Source: Alistipes ihumii AP11 (GTDB lineage Bacteria > Bacteroidota > Bacteroidia > Bacteroidales > Rikenellaceae). Taken from it: a DNA stretch of 64,000 bases. The position numbers and the translations under genes were made by a program. The DNA is taken from the NCBI RefSeq assembly GCF_025144665.1, contig NZ_CP102294.1:2170001-2234000 (forward strand), read 5' to 3'. The notes below the pieces were generated by a model. The model was not told the origin of the DNA, made no database searches, and saw only the letters and a list, made by a program, of their open reading frames with translations. This document shows positions 1-9,280 of this stretch, in pieces (positions within the stretch are counted from its first letter, which is position 1; the number at the start of each line of letters is the position of its first letter).

Positions 1-2939
1 ACGCCGTTGGTCACGTAGCCGATATGGAGCTCGTCCTTGAAATAGCCGGGCCACATGCCGCCGAGTATTTCCTTGCTCACCTCGCCGTGCAGCCAGCTGA
101 CGCCGTTGACCTCCTGCGACAGGTTGCATGCCAGAAAACTCATCGAGAACTTCTCGTTCGGGTCGTTCGGATTCGTTTTGCCCAGGTTGATGAACTGGTC
201 CCATGTGATTTCGAGCCGGTCGGGGTAGTGCGACATGTACTGGCGGATCATCGATTCGGGGAAGGCGTCGTGCCCTGCGGGCACGGGCGTATGCGTCGTG
301 AACAGCGACGACGAGCGCACGACCTCGAGCGCTTCGCTGAACGAGAGCTTGTCGTTGTGGATCAGGTTGCGGATCCGCTCGATGCCGGTAAAGGCCGCAT
401 GCCCTTCGTTGCAGTGGTAGACGTCCTGCCGGATACCCATCGCGTTGAGCGCCCGGATGCCGCCGATGCCGAGCAGCATCTCCTGCTTGAGCCGGTTCTC
501 CCAGTCGCCTCCGTAGAGGTGGTACGTGATCGAGCGGTCCTCGCTCTGGTTCAGGTCGTGATCCGTATCGAGCAGGTAGAGCTCCGTGCGTCCCACGTCG
601 CAGCGCCAGATGCGCGCCGTGACGACCCGGCCCGGGAAGGCGATCTGTATGCTCTGCCAGTTGCCCTGCGCGTCGCGGACCGGACTGATCGGCAGTTTCG
701 CGAAGTTCTGGGCCTCGTAGCTGACCTCCTGCTCGCCGGAGGCCGACAGCTTCTGCGTGAAATAGCCGTATCGGTACAGCAGTCCGACGGCGACCATCGG
801 CACGTTCTTGTCGCTGGCCTCCTTGAGGTAGTCGCCGGCCAGGATGCCCAGCCCGCCGGAGTATATCTTCAGCGAACTGTGCAGTCCGTATTCCATGCTG
901 AAATAGGCGATCCGGGGTCCTTTCGCATGAGACTTTTCCTTCATGTAATCCTTGAACTGCGCATGCACGGCGTCCATTTTCCCGAGGAAAATCTCGTCTT
1001 TCTCGAGCGCCAGAAGCCGGGGGTATTTCAGTTTGTCGAGGAAGTTGATCGGGTTTTTCTCGCACCGGATCCACAGATCGTTGTCGATATACTCGAACAG
1101 CTCGTGGGCGCCCATCGTCCACGACCACCAAAGGTTCTTGGAGAGCTCCTCGAGCGGATGCAGCCGCTCGGGCAGCTTGCGCTCGACCATCAGCCGGCGC
1201 CAGGTCGGCGTGTTGGGAACCAGTTGCTGCTTGACGAAGTTGATCTGTTCGTTGAAAGCGCCGCCTCCGTCGTATACGGCGCGGTGTGTCCGCGTGTTCA
1301 TCCGGTCGAGCGCCCGATCGTAGGCCCGGTAGTAGAACTCGATCAGATTTTCCCACAGCGCGATTTTCGATATTTCGAGCGCCGAGGCGCGGTAGGTGTC
1401 GTATTCCGCCGCGTTCATCATGCTGAAACGCGCCAGCACGGCCGAGATTTTCTCGACTACCTCCGAGTCGTTCGTATCGTTGCGCGAGATGACGTCGACC
1501 CCTTTGTGTTCGTCGAGTTTCTCGGCCACCCACTGTCCGAATCCCGTCAGCGACGTGGTGATCGTCGGCACGGAGAATGCGATGCTCTCCAGCGGCGTAT
1601 AGCCCCAAGGTTCGTAATACGATGCGAACACCGTCACGTCCATGCCGCACAGCAGCTCGTAGTAATGCTTGTCGAAAATGCCGTCGTTGCCGTTCAGGTA
1701 CGACGGGACGAAGATCAGCTGCACGGGACAGGAGGGGTCCTGCAGCCGGGAGTTCTTGATCCGGCCGATGATCGGGTCCCACTCGGGAGCCGACAGATAG
1801 TGCGTCAGGTTGCGGATTACCGTCGGATCGATCGGCGAGCCGGGGTCTTTCAGATGCGCCTGAAGGTCCTTGCGCGGGCCGAGGTTGCCGGCCGGAACGG
1901 TCACGTAGGCCAGTACGGGCCTCGGCAGCGAGGCCGATTCGGAGAGTTTCAGCAGCGAGTCGACGAACACGTCGAGTCCCTTGTTCTTGAATTCGTACCG
2001 GCCGCTGGTGCCGACGATCAGAGGCTCCGTGTCGTAATGGATGCCGAGACAGATTTCGGCTATTTCGATCATTTGTTTGCGCGAGGCGGCCCGCTTGGCG
2101 TCGAGCTCGGGCTGAGGCCAGACGAAATCGTCCTCGAAACCGTTCGGCGTGACCAGATCGACCTCCTTGCCGAGCAGGTACTTGCACTCTTTGGCCGTCA
2201 GATTGCTGACCGTCGTGAAGCAGTCGTAGTTCGCTGCGGCCGTCTTTTCGAGCGAGTGCTTCGCGACTACGCCGAACCGGCGGGCCAGGTCGTCGGCATT
2301 CAGTCGGGGCATGTCGCCGTACAGGGGCATGCCGTTGCCGGCTATGCTGCGACCCATGACCGTCGCGTGCGTCGTGAAGACCGACGCGACATAAGGCGAA
2401 TGCTTCTGCAGGTACAGACCTCCGCTCGAAGTCATCCACTCGTGGAAGTGGGCGGTCACCCGGTCGGTCGCCTTACAGAAGAAGTTGACATAGCTTTCGA
2501 TTACCTTGCCCGCCGCCGAGCCGAACAGCACGGGCTCGATGTAGTCCCATTGCCCGCTGATCGAGTCGACCCGGTACGATTCCCACAGAAACTTCAGCAC
2601 GTCGTCCTTGCTCGAGAAAAACTGGCTGAAATCGACCAGAATCGCGATCGGGCTTCCCTTGACTTTCCAGTGTCCGATCTTTACGCGGATATTGTCGTTC
2701 GTGAAAAGCGCCTGCCTCCAGTCTTTCAGCAGCTCAGAATCTTCTTCGAATTCCAGATTGACGTCCTCGCGGTGGACATCGGGACCGATCAGTATGTAGC
2801 GGTCGCCCAACTGCTCGGTGATCGTGAGCGCCTTGGTTGCGATGACGGTGTGTATTCCGCCGACTTTGTTGCACACTTCCCAGCTGACCTCGAACAGGTA
2901 GTCCGGCGTCATTTTGACTTCGTTACTTCTTTTTTGCAT
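1..2939 (-). CDS. Glycogen synthase / alpha-glucan phosphorylase fusion (partial, 3' end outside window)
   Basis: About 979 residues are visible. Residues 1 to roughly 560 resemble a GT3/GT5-type glycogen synthase, with the KVGGIHTV glucan-synthase signature near the N-terminus. From about residue 580 a GT35 alpha-glucan phosphorylase begins (NLWWSWT, YFSMEYGL near 681, SGGLGILAGDYLKEASD, HCNEGHAAF near 843, then VGYVTNGV at the window edge). The PLP-lysine region lies beyond the window, so phosphorylase activity cannot be judged. The family links glucan synthesis and phosphorolysis in the cytoplasm, and this two-domain order is known from Bacteroidales. The start is the ATG at 2937-2939 (MQKRSNEVKMTPDYLFEVSW); a second ATG ten codons in is also possible. 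hemW lies 72 bases upstream on the same strand without an obvious promoter between them, so co-transcription is plausible. Confidence 0.9.
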   Translation of the reverse strand, partial: MQKRSNEVKMTPDYLFEVSWEVCNKVGGIHTVIATKALTITEQLGDRYILIGPDVHREDVNLEFEEDSELLKDWRQALFTNDNIRVKIGHWKVKGSPIAILVDFSQFFSSKDDVLKFLWESYRVDSISGQWDYIEPVLFGSAAGKVIESYVNFFCKATDRVTAHFHEWMTSSGGLYLQKHSPYVASVFTTHATVMGRSIAGNGMPLYGDMPRLNADDLARRFGVVAKHSLEKTAAANYDCFTTVSNLTAKECKYLLGKEVDLVTPNGFEDDFVWPQPELDAKRAASRKQMIEIAEICLGIHYDTEPLIVGTSGRYEFKNKGLDVFVDSLLKLSESASLPRPVLAYVTVPAGNLGPRKDLQAHLKDPGSPIDPTVIRNLTHYLSAPEWDPIIGRIKNSRLQDPSCPVQLIFVPSYLNGNDGIFDKHYYELLCGMDVTVFASYYEPWGYTPLESIAFSVPTITTSLTGFGQWVAEKLDEHKGVDVISRNDTNDSEVVEKISAVLARFSMMNAAEYDTYRASALEISKIALWENLIEFYYRAYDRALDRMNTRTHRAVYDGGGAFNEQINFVKQQLVPNTPTWRRLMVERKLPERLHPLEELSKNLWWSWTMGAHELFEYIDNDLWIRCEKNPINFLDKLKYPRLLALEKDEIFLGKMDAVHAQFKDYMKEKSHAKGPRIAYFSMEYGLHSSLKIYSGGLGILAGDYLKEASDKNVPMVAVGLLYRYGYFTQKLSASGEQEVSYEAQNFAKLPISPVRDAQGNWQSIQIAFPGRVVTARIWRCDVGRTELYLLDTDHDLNQSEDRSITYHLYGGDWENRLKQEMLLGIGGIRALNAMGIRQDVYHCNEGHAAFTGIERIRNLIHNDKLSFSEALEVVRSSSLFTTHTPVPAGHDAFPESMIRQYMSHYPDRLEITWDQFINLGKTNPNDPNEKFSMSFLACNLSQEVNGVSWLHGEVSKEILGGMWPGYFKDELHIGYVTNG

Positions 2940-3011
2940 CTTACGGCATTTTAGTATTTCTTCGTAATGTATCTTGTGCATAGCGTTGCGGGCACAGGAC
3001 TCCGGCCGGCG

Positions 3012-4136
3012 TCATTCCACGTCGAACAGATCGGAAATGATGCTGTCCGAAATCAGGTAGCGTTCGGCAGGAATGTAATATACGGACTTTCTCTGCACGA
3101 TATTTCCCTGTGCGACGAATTTTTCGGCTTGGGCGACAAAATATTGCAATTTGCGTGCCCCGAATCGCGCCGACAGTTCCCGCGAATCGATTCCTTCGTC
3201 GGTCCGCAAACCGGTCATAACGAACTCGTTGTATGCGTCCTTCGGGGTGATCTCCTCGGTTTCGTACTGCGTTCCCTCGGGTTCCTTGCGCAAATATTCC
3301 CGCACGTCGGAAACGTTCCAGCGCCGTCTGTCGCCGTCGAACGAATGGGCCGCCGGACCGACGCCCAGGTAGCGGACGCCTTTCCAATAGCTGCTGTTGT
3401 GGCGCGACTCGAAGCCGGGGCGGGCGAAGCTCGATATTTCGTAGTGCCGGTATCCTGCGCCGGTCAGCACGGCGTGCAGCAGCGCGTAGTGCGCTTCGCT
3501 CAGGCGCTCGCCGGCCGGGTGGAACGCGCCGCGCTCGAAGCGTTTCCCGAGTGCCGTGCGGGGCTCGACGGAGAGGTGGTAGGCCGACAGGTGCGGCACG
3601 TCGAGCGACAGAAAGTCGTCCAGCGTCCGCCTCCATTGCTCGACGGACAGTTGCGGCAGACCGTAGATCAGGTCGAGCGACAGATTGGCGAAACCGGCCG
3701 CCTGCGCGTCGCGCACCGCTCGGAGCGCTTGCCGCGCGTCGTGCCGGCGGTTCATCCATCTCAGGTCGCGGTCCAACAGCGACTGTACTCCGATGCTCAG
3801 CCGGTTGGTCCCGGTTCCGCGCAGCGCTTCCAGATAACCGGGGGTCAGGTCGTCCGGATTCGCTTCGACGGTGATCTCTTCGATCTGCGTGTCGAACGTG
3901 TCGCGGACCGTGCGTATCAGCCCCTCCAGTTCGCGGGGCGTGCAGATCGTCGGTGTCCCTCCTCCGATGTAGAGCGTTCGCACCGTCTCCCCTTGCAGCT
4001 CGTGCGCCCGCGAAACCAGTTCGTGCGACACGGCGGCCAGCACGGCGTCTTTTTTGGCAAGCGTTGTGCAGCTGTAGAAGTCGCAGTAGCAGCATTTGCT
4101 TTTGCAGAACGGTATGTGAACGTAGATGCCTGCCAT
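3012..4136 (-). CDS. hemW: HemW-like radical SAM protein (heme chaperone / coproporphyrinogen oxidase family)
   Basis: A 374-residue protein opening MAGIYVHIPFCKSKCCYCDFYS. The radical SAM cluster motif CxxxCxxC is C11, C15 and C18, followed by CDF as in HemW rather than the CxC of true HemN. A GGGTPT motif follows. HemW proteins bind heme and an Fe-S cluster with SAM and are thought to hand heme to membrane targets; many are misannotated as coproporphyrinogen III oxidase. The reading frame is open far upstream, but the ATG at 4136 directly before the cluster motif matches family N-termini, and the upstream residues are low-quality Arg-rich translation. It is divergent from the VanZ-like gene, and the glycogen fusion follows on the same strand. 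Confidence 0.9.
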   Translation of the reverse strand: MAGIYVHIPFCKSKCCYCDFYSCTTLAKKDAVLAAVSHELVSRAHELQGETVRTLYIGGGTPTICTPRELEGLIRTVRDTFDTQIEEITVEANPDDLTPGYLEALRGTGTNRLSIGVQSLLDRDLRWMNRRHDARQALRAVRDAQAAGFANLSLDLIYGLPQLSVEQWRRTLDDFLSLDVPHLSAYHLSVEPRTALGKRFERGAFHPAGERLSEAHYALLHAVLTGAGYRHYEISSFARPGFESRHNSSYWKGVRYLGVGPAAHSFDGDRRRWNVSDVREYLRKEPEGTQYETEEITPKDAYNEFVMTGLRTDEGIDSRELSARFGARKLQYFVAQAEKFVAQGNIVQRKSVYYIPAERYLISDSIISDLFDVE

Positions 4137-4152
4137 AGTTTCGTATTGAATA

Positions 4153-4183
4153 TTGGCCGTATCGCCGGGAAAGCGTACTTTTG
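4153..4183 (+). promoter_or_regulatory. Promoter of the VanZ-like gene
   Basis: TTG at 4153-4155, a 20-base spacer, then TACTTTTG at 4176-4183, a perfect match to the Bacteroidetes sigma-ABfr -7 consensus TAnnTTTG. The start codon is 46 bases downstream. Confidence 0.65.
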
Positions 4184-4228
4184 CGGGAAAGTCCTTGCCG
4201 GAGGACGGTCCCGGACCCATGCAAAAAT

Positions 4229-4624
4229 ATGAATAAAAACAGATACGGTTTCGTTGTCGGAGGACTTTTTGTGGTCTGGACGGCGGTGATTTTGCTTCTG
4301 TCGCTCGTTCCGGGCGACGAGCTGCCTCCGGCGGGCTGGCTCGCCCGGATACCGCATTTCGACAAGATCGTCCATTGCGGCTTTTATCTGATCGAGACGG
4401 GCTTGCTCGTCCTGTGGTTCCGTCCTTCGCCGCGGGGAAAGTTTTGGATCGTAGCGGGAGTCGTCGCGTTTTCCGGCGTGATCGAACTTGTCCAAAGCGT
4501 TTGCGGCCGCAGCGCGGACTGGCTCGATTGGGCTGCCAACGCGCTCGGCGCGATGGCAGGCGTTCCGGCGGCCCTTTGGTTCGGGAGGCGGATCGACCAA
4601 GGTACGCGGGCTTCCCGCAAGTGA
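4229..4624 (+). CDS. VanZ-like family membrane protein
   Basis: 131 residues with about four hydrophobic segments. It has the VanZ layout: an N-terminal helix ending in SLVPGDELPP, then a segment with HFDKIVHCGFYLIETGLL, then a third segment with VIELVQSVCGRSADWLDWAANALGA. The Asp-Lys-HxxxY and ELxQ...R..DxxDxxAN motifs are typical of this family. VanZ itself gives low-level teicoplanin resistance, but stand-alone family members in Bacteroidales have no established role. The ATG at 4229 was chosen over an upstream alternative start because it lies 46 bases after a strong promoter box and opens with MNKNR before the first membrane helix. Confidence 0.85.
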   Translation: MNKNRYGFVVGGLFVVWTAVILLLSLVPGDELPPAGWLARIPHFDKIVHCGFYLIETGLLVLWFRPSPRGKFWIVAGVVAFSGVIELVQSVCGRSADWLDWAANALGAMAGVPAALWFGRRIDQGTRASRK

Positions 4625-4736
4625 TGCCGTGTTTGCGGTAAGTCATTGCTGCACTGTGTAATATGGTGAATCGGGGCAATAATAATTTTTTTTAATATTT
4701 TAACTGTTATTCATGTAACAATACGCAAATAATTTT

Positions 4737-4744
4737 TAACTTTG
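4737..4744 (+). promoter_or_regulatory. Probable pckA promoter (-7 box)
   Basis: TAACTTTG at 4737-4744 is a perfect TAnnTTTG box inside a strongly AT-rich 60-base stretch. It leaves a leader of about 80 bases before the pckA start. No good -33 TTTG element is seen at the usual distance. Confidence 0.5.
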
Positions 4745-4829
4745 CGGCGTCTCAGGGCCCGTTACGGGAGTAAGACAAATAATTCAAAAAGACGGATTAG
4801 GAGTAGTATTCACTAAAATAGAGAAAGTT

Positions 4830-6437
4830 ATGTCAAAGATCGATTTGAGCAAGTACGGCATCACGGGCGTGACCGAGATCGTACACAATCCTTCTTACGA
4901 GCGGTTGTTCGAGGAGGAGACCAAACCGGGACTTCAGGGTTTCGAAAAAGGTCAGCTGACCGATATGGGAGCGGTGAATGTGATGACCGGCGTTTACACC
5001 GGCCGTTCGCCCAAAGACAAGTTCTTCGTGATGGACGATACGACCAAGGACACGATCTGGTGGACGTCCGACGAGTACAAGAACGACAACAAGCCTCTGT
5101 CGCAGCAGAGCTGGAAAGTGCTGAAGGAAATCGCCGACAAGCAGCTGTCTGACAAGCGTCTGTTCGTCGTCGACACGTTCTGCGGCGCTAACGAGAACAG
5201 CCGCCTGAAGATCCGCTTCATCATGGAAGTGGCATGGCAGGCCCATTTCGTGACCAATATGTTCATCCGCCCGACGGCCGAGGAGCTGGCGGCTTACGGC
5301 GAGCCCGACTTCGTCGTGCTGAACGCGTCGAAAGCCAAGGTCGAAAATTACAAGGAGCTGGGACTTAACTCGGAGACGGCCGTCGTCTTCAACCTGACCG
5401 AGAAGATGCAGGTGATCATCAACACCTGGTACGGCGGCGAGATGAAGAAGGGCATGTTCTCTTATATGAACTACTTGCTGCCGCTCAAGGGCATGGCGTC
5501 GATGCACTGCTCGGCCAACACCAACCTCGAAGGTAAGAACACGGCTATTTTCTTCGGTCTCTCGGGAACGGGCAAGACGACGCTGTCGACCGATCCGAAG
5601 CGTCTGCTTATCGGCGACGACGAGCACGGCTGGGACGACGAGGGCGTCTTCAACTTCGAGGGCGGCTGCTATGCCAAGGTAATCAATCTGGATAAGAACA
5701 GCGAGCCCGATATCTGGAATGCGATCAAGCGCGACGCGCTGCTCGAGAACGTAACGGTCCGCGCGGACGGCTCGATCGATTTCGCCGACAAGTCGGTGAC
5801 CGAGAACACCCGCGTGTCGTACCCGATCTATCATATCAAGAACATCGTGAAACCGGTTTCTAAGGGCCCGGCCGCCGAGAAGGTGATTTTCCTGTCGGCC
5901 GACGCGTTCGGCGTGCTGCCTCCGGTTTCGATTCTGACTCCCGAGCAGACCAAGTATTACTTCCTGTCGGGCTTTACGGCCAAGCTGGCCGGTACCGAGC
6001 GCGGCATCACCGAGCCGACCCCGACCTTCTCGGCTTGCTTCGGCGCGGCTTTCCTGTCGCTGCATCCGACCAAGTACGGCGAGGAACTCGTCAAGAAGAT
6101 GCAGAAGTCGGGTGCCAAGGCCTATCTGGTGAACACCGGGTGGAACGGTACGGGCAAGCGTATTTCGATCAAGGACACGAGGGGTATCATCGACGCGATC
6201 CTCGACGGCTCGATCGACAAGGCTCCGACCAAGAAGATCCCTTATTTCGATTTCGAGGTTCCGACCGCGCTGCCGGGCGTCGATCCGAATATTCTCGATC
6301 CGCGCGATACTTACGCCGATGCGAAGCAGTGGGACGAGAAAGCCAAGGATCTGGCCGAGCGCTTCATCAAGAACTTCAAGAAGTTCGAGGGCAACGAGGC
6401 CGGCAAGAAGCTGGTAGCCGCCGGTCCGAAGCTGTAA
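4830..6437 (+). CDS. pckA: Phosphoenolpyruvate carboxykinase (ATP)
   Basis: 535 residues, the usual length for the ATP-dependent enzyme. It interconverts oxaloacetate plus ATP with phosphoenolpyruvate, CO2 and ADP. In anaerobic Bacteroidales it often runs in the CO2-fixing direction on the way to succinate. Visible motifs are RSPKDKFFV near residue 65, the kinase loop [14 protein letters not shown] near 240-255, the metal-binding [10 protein letters not shown] just after it, and [10 protein letters not shown]. It stands alone between its own promoter box and a strong terminator, so it is probably monocistronic. Confidence 0.97.
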   Translation: MSKIDLSKYGITGVTEIVHNPSYERLFEEETKPGLQGFEKGQLTDMGAVNVMTGVYTGRSPKDKFFVMDDTTKDTIWWTSDEYKNDNKPLSQQSWKVLKEIADKQLSDKRLFVVDTFCGANENSRLKIRFIMEVAWQAHFVTNMFIRPTAEELAAYGEPDFVVLNASKAKVENYKELGLNSETAVVFNLTEKMQVIINTWYGGEMKKGMFSYMNYLLPLKGMASMHCSANTNLEGKNTAIFFGLSGTGKTTLSTDPKRLLIGDDEHGWDDEGVFNFEGGCYAKVINLDKNSEPDIWNAIKRDALLENVTVRADGSIDFADKSVTENTRVSYPIYHIKNIVKPVSKGPAAEKVIFLSADAFGVLPPVSILTPEQTKYYFLSGFTAKLAGTERGITEPTPTFSACFGAAFLSLHPTKYGEELVKKMQKSGAKAYLVNTGWNGTGKRISIKDTRGIIDAILDGSIDKAPTKKIPYFDFEVPTALPGVDPNILDPRDTYADAKQWDEKAKDLAERFIKNFKKFEGNEAGKKLVAAGPKL

Positions 6438-6493
6438 TCTCGACCGGTTCGTAAAACGGGCGATTCTCGGGGAAAAGAACGCCTTTAGATCGA

Positions 6494-6530
6494 TGTAACA
6501 GCCTAAGGAATTGGGCTGTTACATTTTTTA
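6494..6530 (+). terminator. Rho-independent terminator of pckA
   Basis: Ten-base perfect stem TGTAACAGCC (6494-6503) with GGCTGTTACA (6514-6523), followed by a T run. It lies 57 bases after the pckA stop. Confidence 0.85.
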
Positions 6531-6736
6531 TAATAAGATGAGACAACGAAAAGGCAACGGTTCCGTTTCCCGTATTTTGCGTTTGGATTCATCGTTTCAA
6601 ATAACCGCTTACAAGACGGTCGGATCCGTTGAGAGAGTCGGATTCCCTATGGTTCCTCAAGACCGTCGGTCCGTGCCGGTACGTCGCTACGGAGTCGGCC
6701 GAGTTTCCGGATTCCGGACCGACTTCAAACCATTGA

Positions 6737-6773
6737 CAAAAGGGACCGTATAAACTCGTTATACAGTCCCTTT
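6737..6773 (-). terminator. Terminator of the surface-lipoprotein operon
   Basis: On the minus strand AAAGGGACTGTATA (6760-6773) pairs with TATACGGTCCCTTT (6738-6752 region), with one internal mismatch and a short loop, and TTTTG follows. It lies about 45 bases after the stop of the last gene of the operon. Confidence 0.75.
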
Positions 6774-6819
6774 ACTTATTCTGCGCGGAAAATATTCCGA
6801 CGCTATGTCCCGGTTAAGA

Positions 6820-9081
6820 CTATTCGGGTATTACTTGCCAAGCCTGCTGTCCGTTGTAGGTGGTCTGTACCGACTTGTAGCCCGGAGCGACAAACGTATC
6901 GTCCGCTTCGCCCGTGTTGTCGCCCGTTGCGGGGTTGTAGTTAACGAAAATACCTCCGTAAATTTCAACCGTGGCACGACCGGCTTTCCGGTCGGCATCC
7001 TGAATGTTGATGACCGGATACCAACCGTTGATGGGATTGCCTTGCGTTTCGAATACACCGCCATAAATCTTCAGGTGAGCCTTTTGAGTGGGGCGTGCCG
7101 TTGCTACCAAAATACACGAGTTGGCAATTCCGGAAGCATCCGTACCGACGGTGAAGTATCCGTCCTTGATCGTCGTAGTGCCCTCCGCAATACGGATCGC
7201 CGCATTGGTCCCTTTGCTGCCGCTGCCGCCGTCAACGGTAATGGCGCCGTCGATAACCAGATCGGGGCAACCGCTGTAGATGCCCGCAACGTTTGTGGCT
7301 GTACTGTTTTTCGGTCCGACGATGGAGCCTTTTCCGCTAATAACCATCTTTTTGCACGATTTGCTCACTTGGATGCACTGTTGCAATGCGGAGCCTTCCT
7401 GCGCTGCCAATACCGCACCCTCTTTCAGAGACAAGGTGGCGGAAGCTACCGAGGAGATATAGGGAGAATCATCGATAGTCATACTGCTCGAAACGATGAC
7501 GATATCGCCGCTTTTCAAGGCTGATTCCAGATCCGCAGGCGCTGTTACCTCCGTACCCTTCACCACCGTGTAAGTTCCGTTAGGAGCCGGCTCGGCAGAG
7601 GTCTTGATCGCCGTGTAGCCCTCCGCAACGAAGTTTTTCACCGGATTTTCCGTCATCGAGCTCGACGGATCGTAATTGATGAACGTACCGCCGTATACGT
7701 TGATGGCGGCACCCGAGCCGTCTTTCAGGTTCAGCACCCAATAACCGCGGTTGTTGGCGCTCTTCGACTCGAACGTACCGCCGTAGATGTTGATAACGGC
7801 CTGCTGATCCGCGTAGATAAGGTCGAGCTGTGCGTTATGGTCATTATAGTCCTGATCGTTGACAAAATTACCGCCGTAGATGTTCACCTTCGCATCGCCG
7901 TAAGCATATACGGCCATGCGGTAGCCGTCTTCGTTGGGCTTGGTTCCGATAGCCTTAATGTCGCCGTCGCCTTTGATATTCAGGGTAGCGCCGCCTTTCA
8001 CTTCGAATACGGTGGTGTTGCCATAGCGTGGATCTGTATCAGGAAGCGAGGTCGTGTTGATGATGTCCTTACCGTTCAGGTCGATCTCGACCGTCTTGCC
8101 GGTTTCCACGACCAGCGGGGCTTCGACCGTCACGTCTTCCGACAGGGTGACACTGCCGCCGTTGGCGAACGCTGCGTGCAGTTCCTCCGCCGTAGTGACA
8201 ACAGAGATGTCGGGCTTGTAGAACTCCGGATCGATCTCGACGGTGATATCGCCCTGCTTGGTCAGCAGGTTACCCGATACCATGGTGCGGTAGTTGCGGC
8301 GGATAGGAATGCTCTTGAAATCGCTGTTGGCCGAGATCTCGTTGCCTGCTGCATCGAGGAACGTCATCGTGAAGTCGGCCAGCGTAGCCTGTTCGACAGG
8401 CGCCCAGATGTAGTCCACCGTCAGCTCGCCGGTGGCGTTGAGCACGTCGGCCGTGTATTCCACGGCAGCCTCGCCGCTTTCTTCGCCCGTCAGTGCGTTG
8501 AACGTGTTCGGAAGAGACGTGAAATTCACTTTCACCTTCGCGGGTTTCAGGTCGGCCGCATTGTCGGGAATCGCCGCGAGGTCGAGCGTCTTCACGTTCA
8601 GCTGGCCGAAGGGACGGCGGAGCGTGAACGTCTCCGAGAAGGACTCGGTAACCGTGTAGTCTTTCTTGCAGAGGAAGAAGGCGTCGAACTTGTCGTCGTT
8701 GCCGGTGTAGTCTGCATCCGATCCCAGCTTGATTGTGCTCAGGTCATCGGTCTCGTAACCGGCCTCCGAGCAGTCGGCCCAGAATACGAAGTCATACTTC
8801 TGCTGGGCCACCAGCCGCAGGTTGAACGTTGCGGTGTTGCCCGTTACCGTTGCGGTCTGCTGCTCCCCGTAGGGCTGGCCGTTTCGGTAGATTTGGAGCA
8901 GGCAGCGGTCGATCTGCGAGCCGTCGCCGAAATCCGCCGCTGCGGCACGGGTCTGTACTCCTTGCGGAATAGAGACGGTAATCGTCTGAGAGGTCGCTCC
9001 TGCGGATGGAGAGACCTCGTCCTTCTGACATGCGGTCAGGGTCATCGCAAGGCCCGCCGCCAATAGGAATAATTTTCTCAT
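6820..9081 (-). CDS. Large surface lipoprotein, fimbrillin-like N-terminus plus beta-helix-like repeats (paralogue C)
   Basis: 753 residues. The signal peptide ends in a lipobox with Cys18 (LTACQKDE), so an exported, lipid-anchored protein is expected. Residues 20 to about 265 form a DUF6562/fimbrillin-like domain (YDFVFWADCS, LRRPFGQLNVKTLDL, IPIRRNYRTMVSGNLLTKQG). The rest carries repeated strands such as VNIYGGNF, INIYGGTF, INVYGGTF and VEIYGGIF, which suggest a right-handed parallel beta helix. This is the third of three tandem paralogues. Its leader carries a G8 tract 25 bases upstream of the ATG. No ligand can be read from the sequence; an adhesin or other surface-exposed role is inference. 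Confidence 0.85.
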   Translation of the reverse strand: MRKLFLLAAGLAMTLTACQKDEVSPSAGATSQTITVSIPQGVQTRAAAADFGDGSQIDRCLLQIYRNGQPYGEQQTATVTGNTATFNLRLVAQQKYDFVFWADCSEAGYETDDLSTIKLGSDADYTGNDDKFDAFFLCKKDYTVTESFSETFTLRRPFGQLNVKTLDLAAIPDNAADLKPAKVKVNFTSLPNTFNALTGEESGEAAVEYTADVLNATGELTVDYIWAPVEQATLADFTMTFLDAAGNEISANSDFKSIPIRRNYRTMVSGNLLTKQGDITVEIDPEFYKPDISVVTTAEELHAAFANGGSVTLSEDVTVEAPLVVETGKTVEIDLNGKDIINTTSLPDTDPRYGNTTVFEVKGGATLNIKGDGDIKAIGTKPNEDGYRMAVYAYGDAKVNIYGGNFVNDQDYNDHNAQLDLIYADQQAVINIYGGTFESKSANNRGYWVLNLKDGSGAAINVYGGTFINYDPSSSMTENPVKNFVAEGYTAIKTSAEPAPNGTYTVVKGTEVTAPADLESALKSGDIVIVSSSMTIDDSPYISSVASATLSLKEGAVLAAQEGSALQQCIQVSKSCKKMVISGKGSIVGPKNSTATNVAGIYSGCPDLVIDGAITVDGGSGSKGTNAAIRIAEGTTTIKDGYFTVGTDASGIANSCILVATARPTQKAHLKIYGGVFETQGNPINGWYPVINIQDADRKAGRATVEIYGGIFVNYNPATGDNTGEADDTFVAPGYKSVQTTYNGQQAWQVIPE

Positions 9082-9160
9082 AACTGATTGGTTTTTAGAG
9101 AATTACCCCCCCCGAAGAAGCCCCGAAGAAGTTGTAACTCAGCGGTTTGTAAAAAATGTT
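9082..9160 (-). promoter_or_regulatory. Leader of paralogue C with G8 tract
   Basis: On the minus strand a run of eight G (9106-9113) lies 25 bases upstream of the ATG at 9081. It is preceded by two tandem copies of CTTCTTCGGGG and followed by GTAATTC. GAGTTAC upstream can pair with GTAATTC downstream with one mismatch, placing the G run inside a hairpin. The other two paralogues have the same arrangement at the same distance. Confidence 0.65.
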
Positions 9161-9192
9161 ATTAATAGAACTCGTTTCGTGTTCCTTTGTAC

Positions 9193-9218
9193 CCGCAGGA
9201 GCGGTTAGGCTCCTGCGG
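9193..9218. repeat. Intergenic hairpin, copy 1 (between paralogues B and C)
   Basis: Perfect 10-base inverted repeat CCGCAGGAGC / GCTCCTGCGG with a 6-base loop, 63 bases after the stop of paralogue B. A nearly identical copy lies at 11882-11907. No T run follows on the minus strand, so it may be an mRNA processing or stability element rather than a terminator. Confidence 0.75.
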
Positions 9219-9280
9219 ATTGTTTATGTTTTATCGAAAGGCGTTCCGACACCTTTCGTTCGTTTTATATCTGAGATCAG

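Noticed and set aside
24-2954. A 976-codon open frame on the plus strand
   Set aside because: It is antisense to the glycogen fusion, has Val/Arg/Asp-rich shadow composition and no recognisable domain; the minus-strand reading has clear catalytic motifs.
6511-6753. Small plus-strand frame after pckA
   Set aside because: It begins inside the pckA terminator and ends in the terminator of the opposite operon; no protein features.
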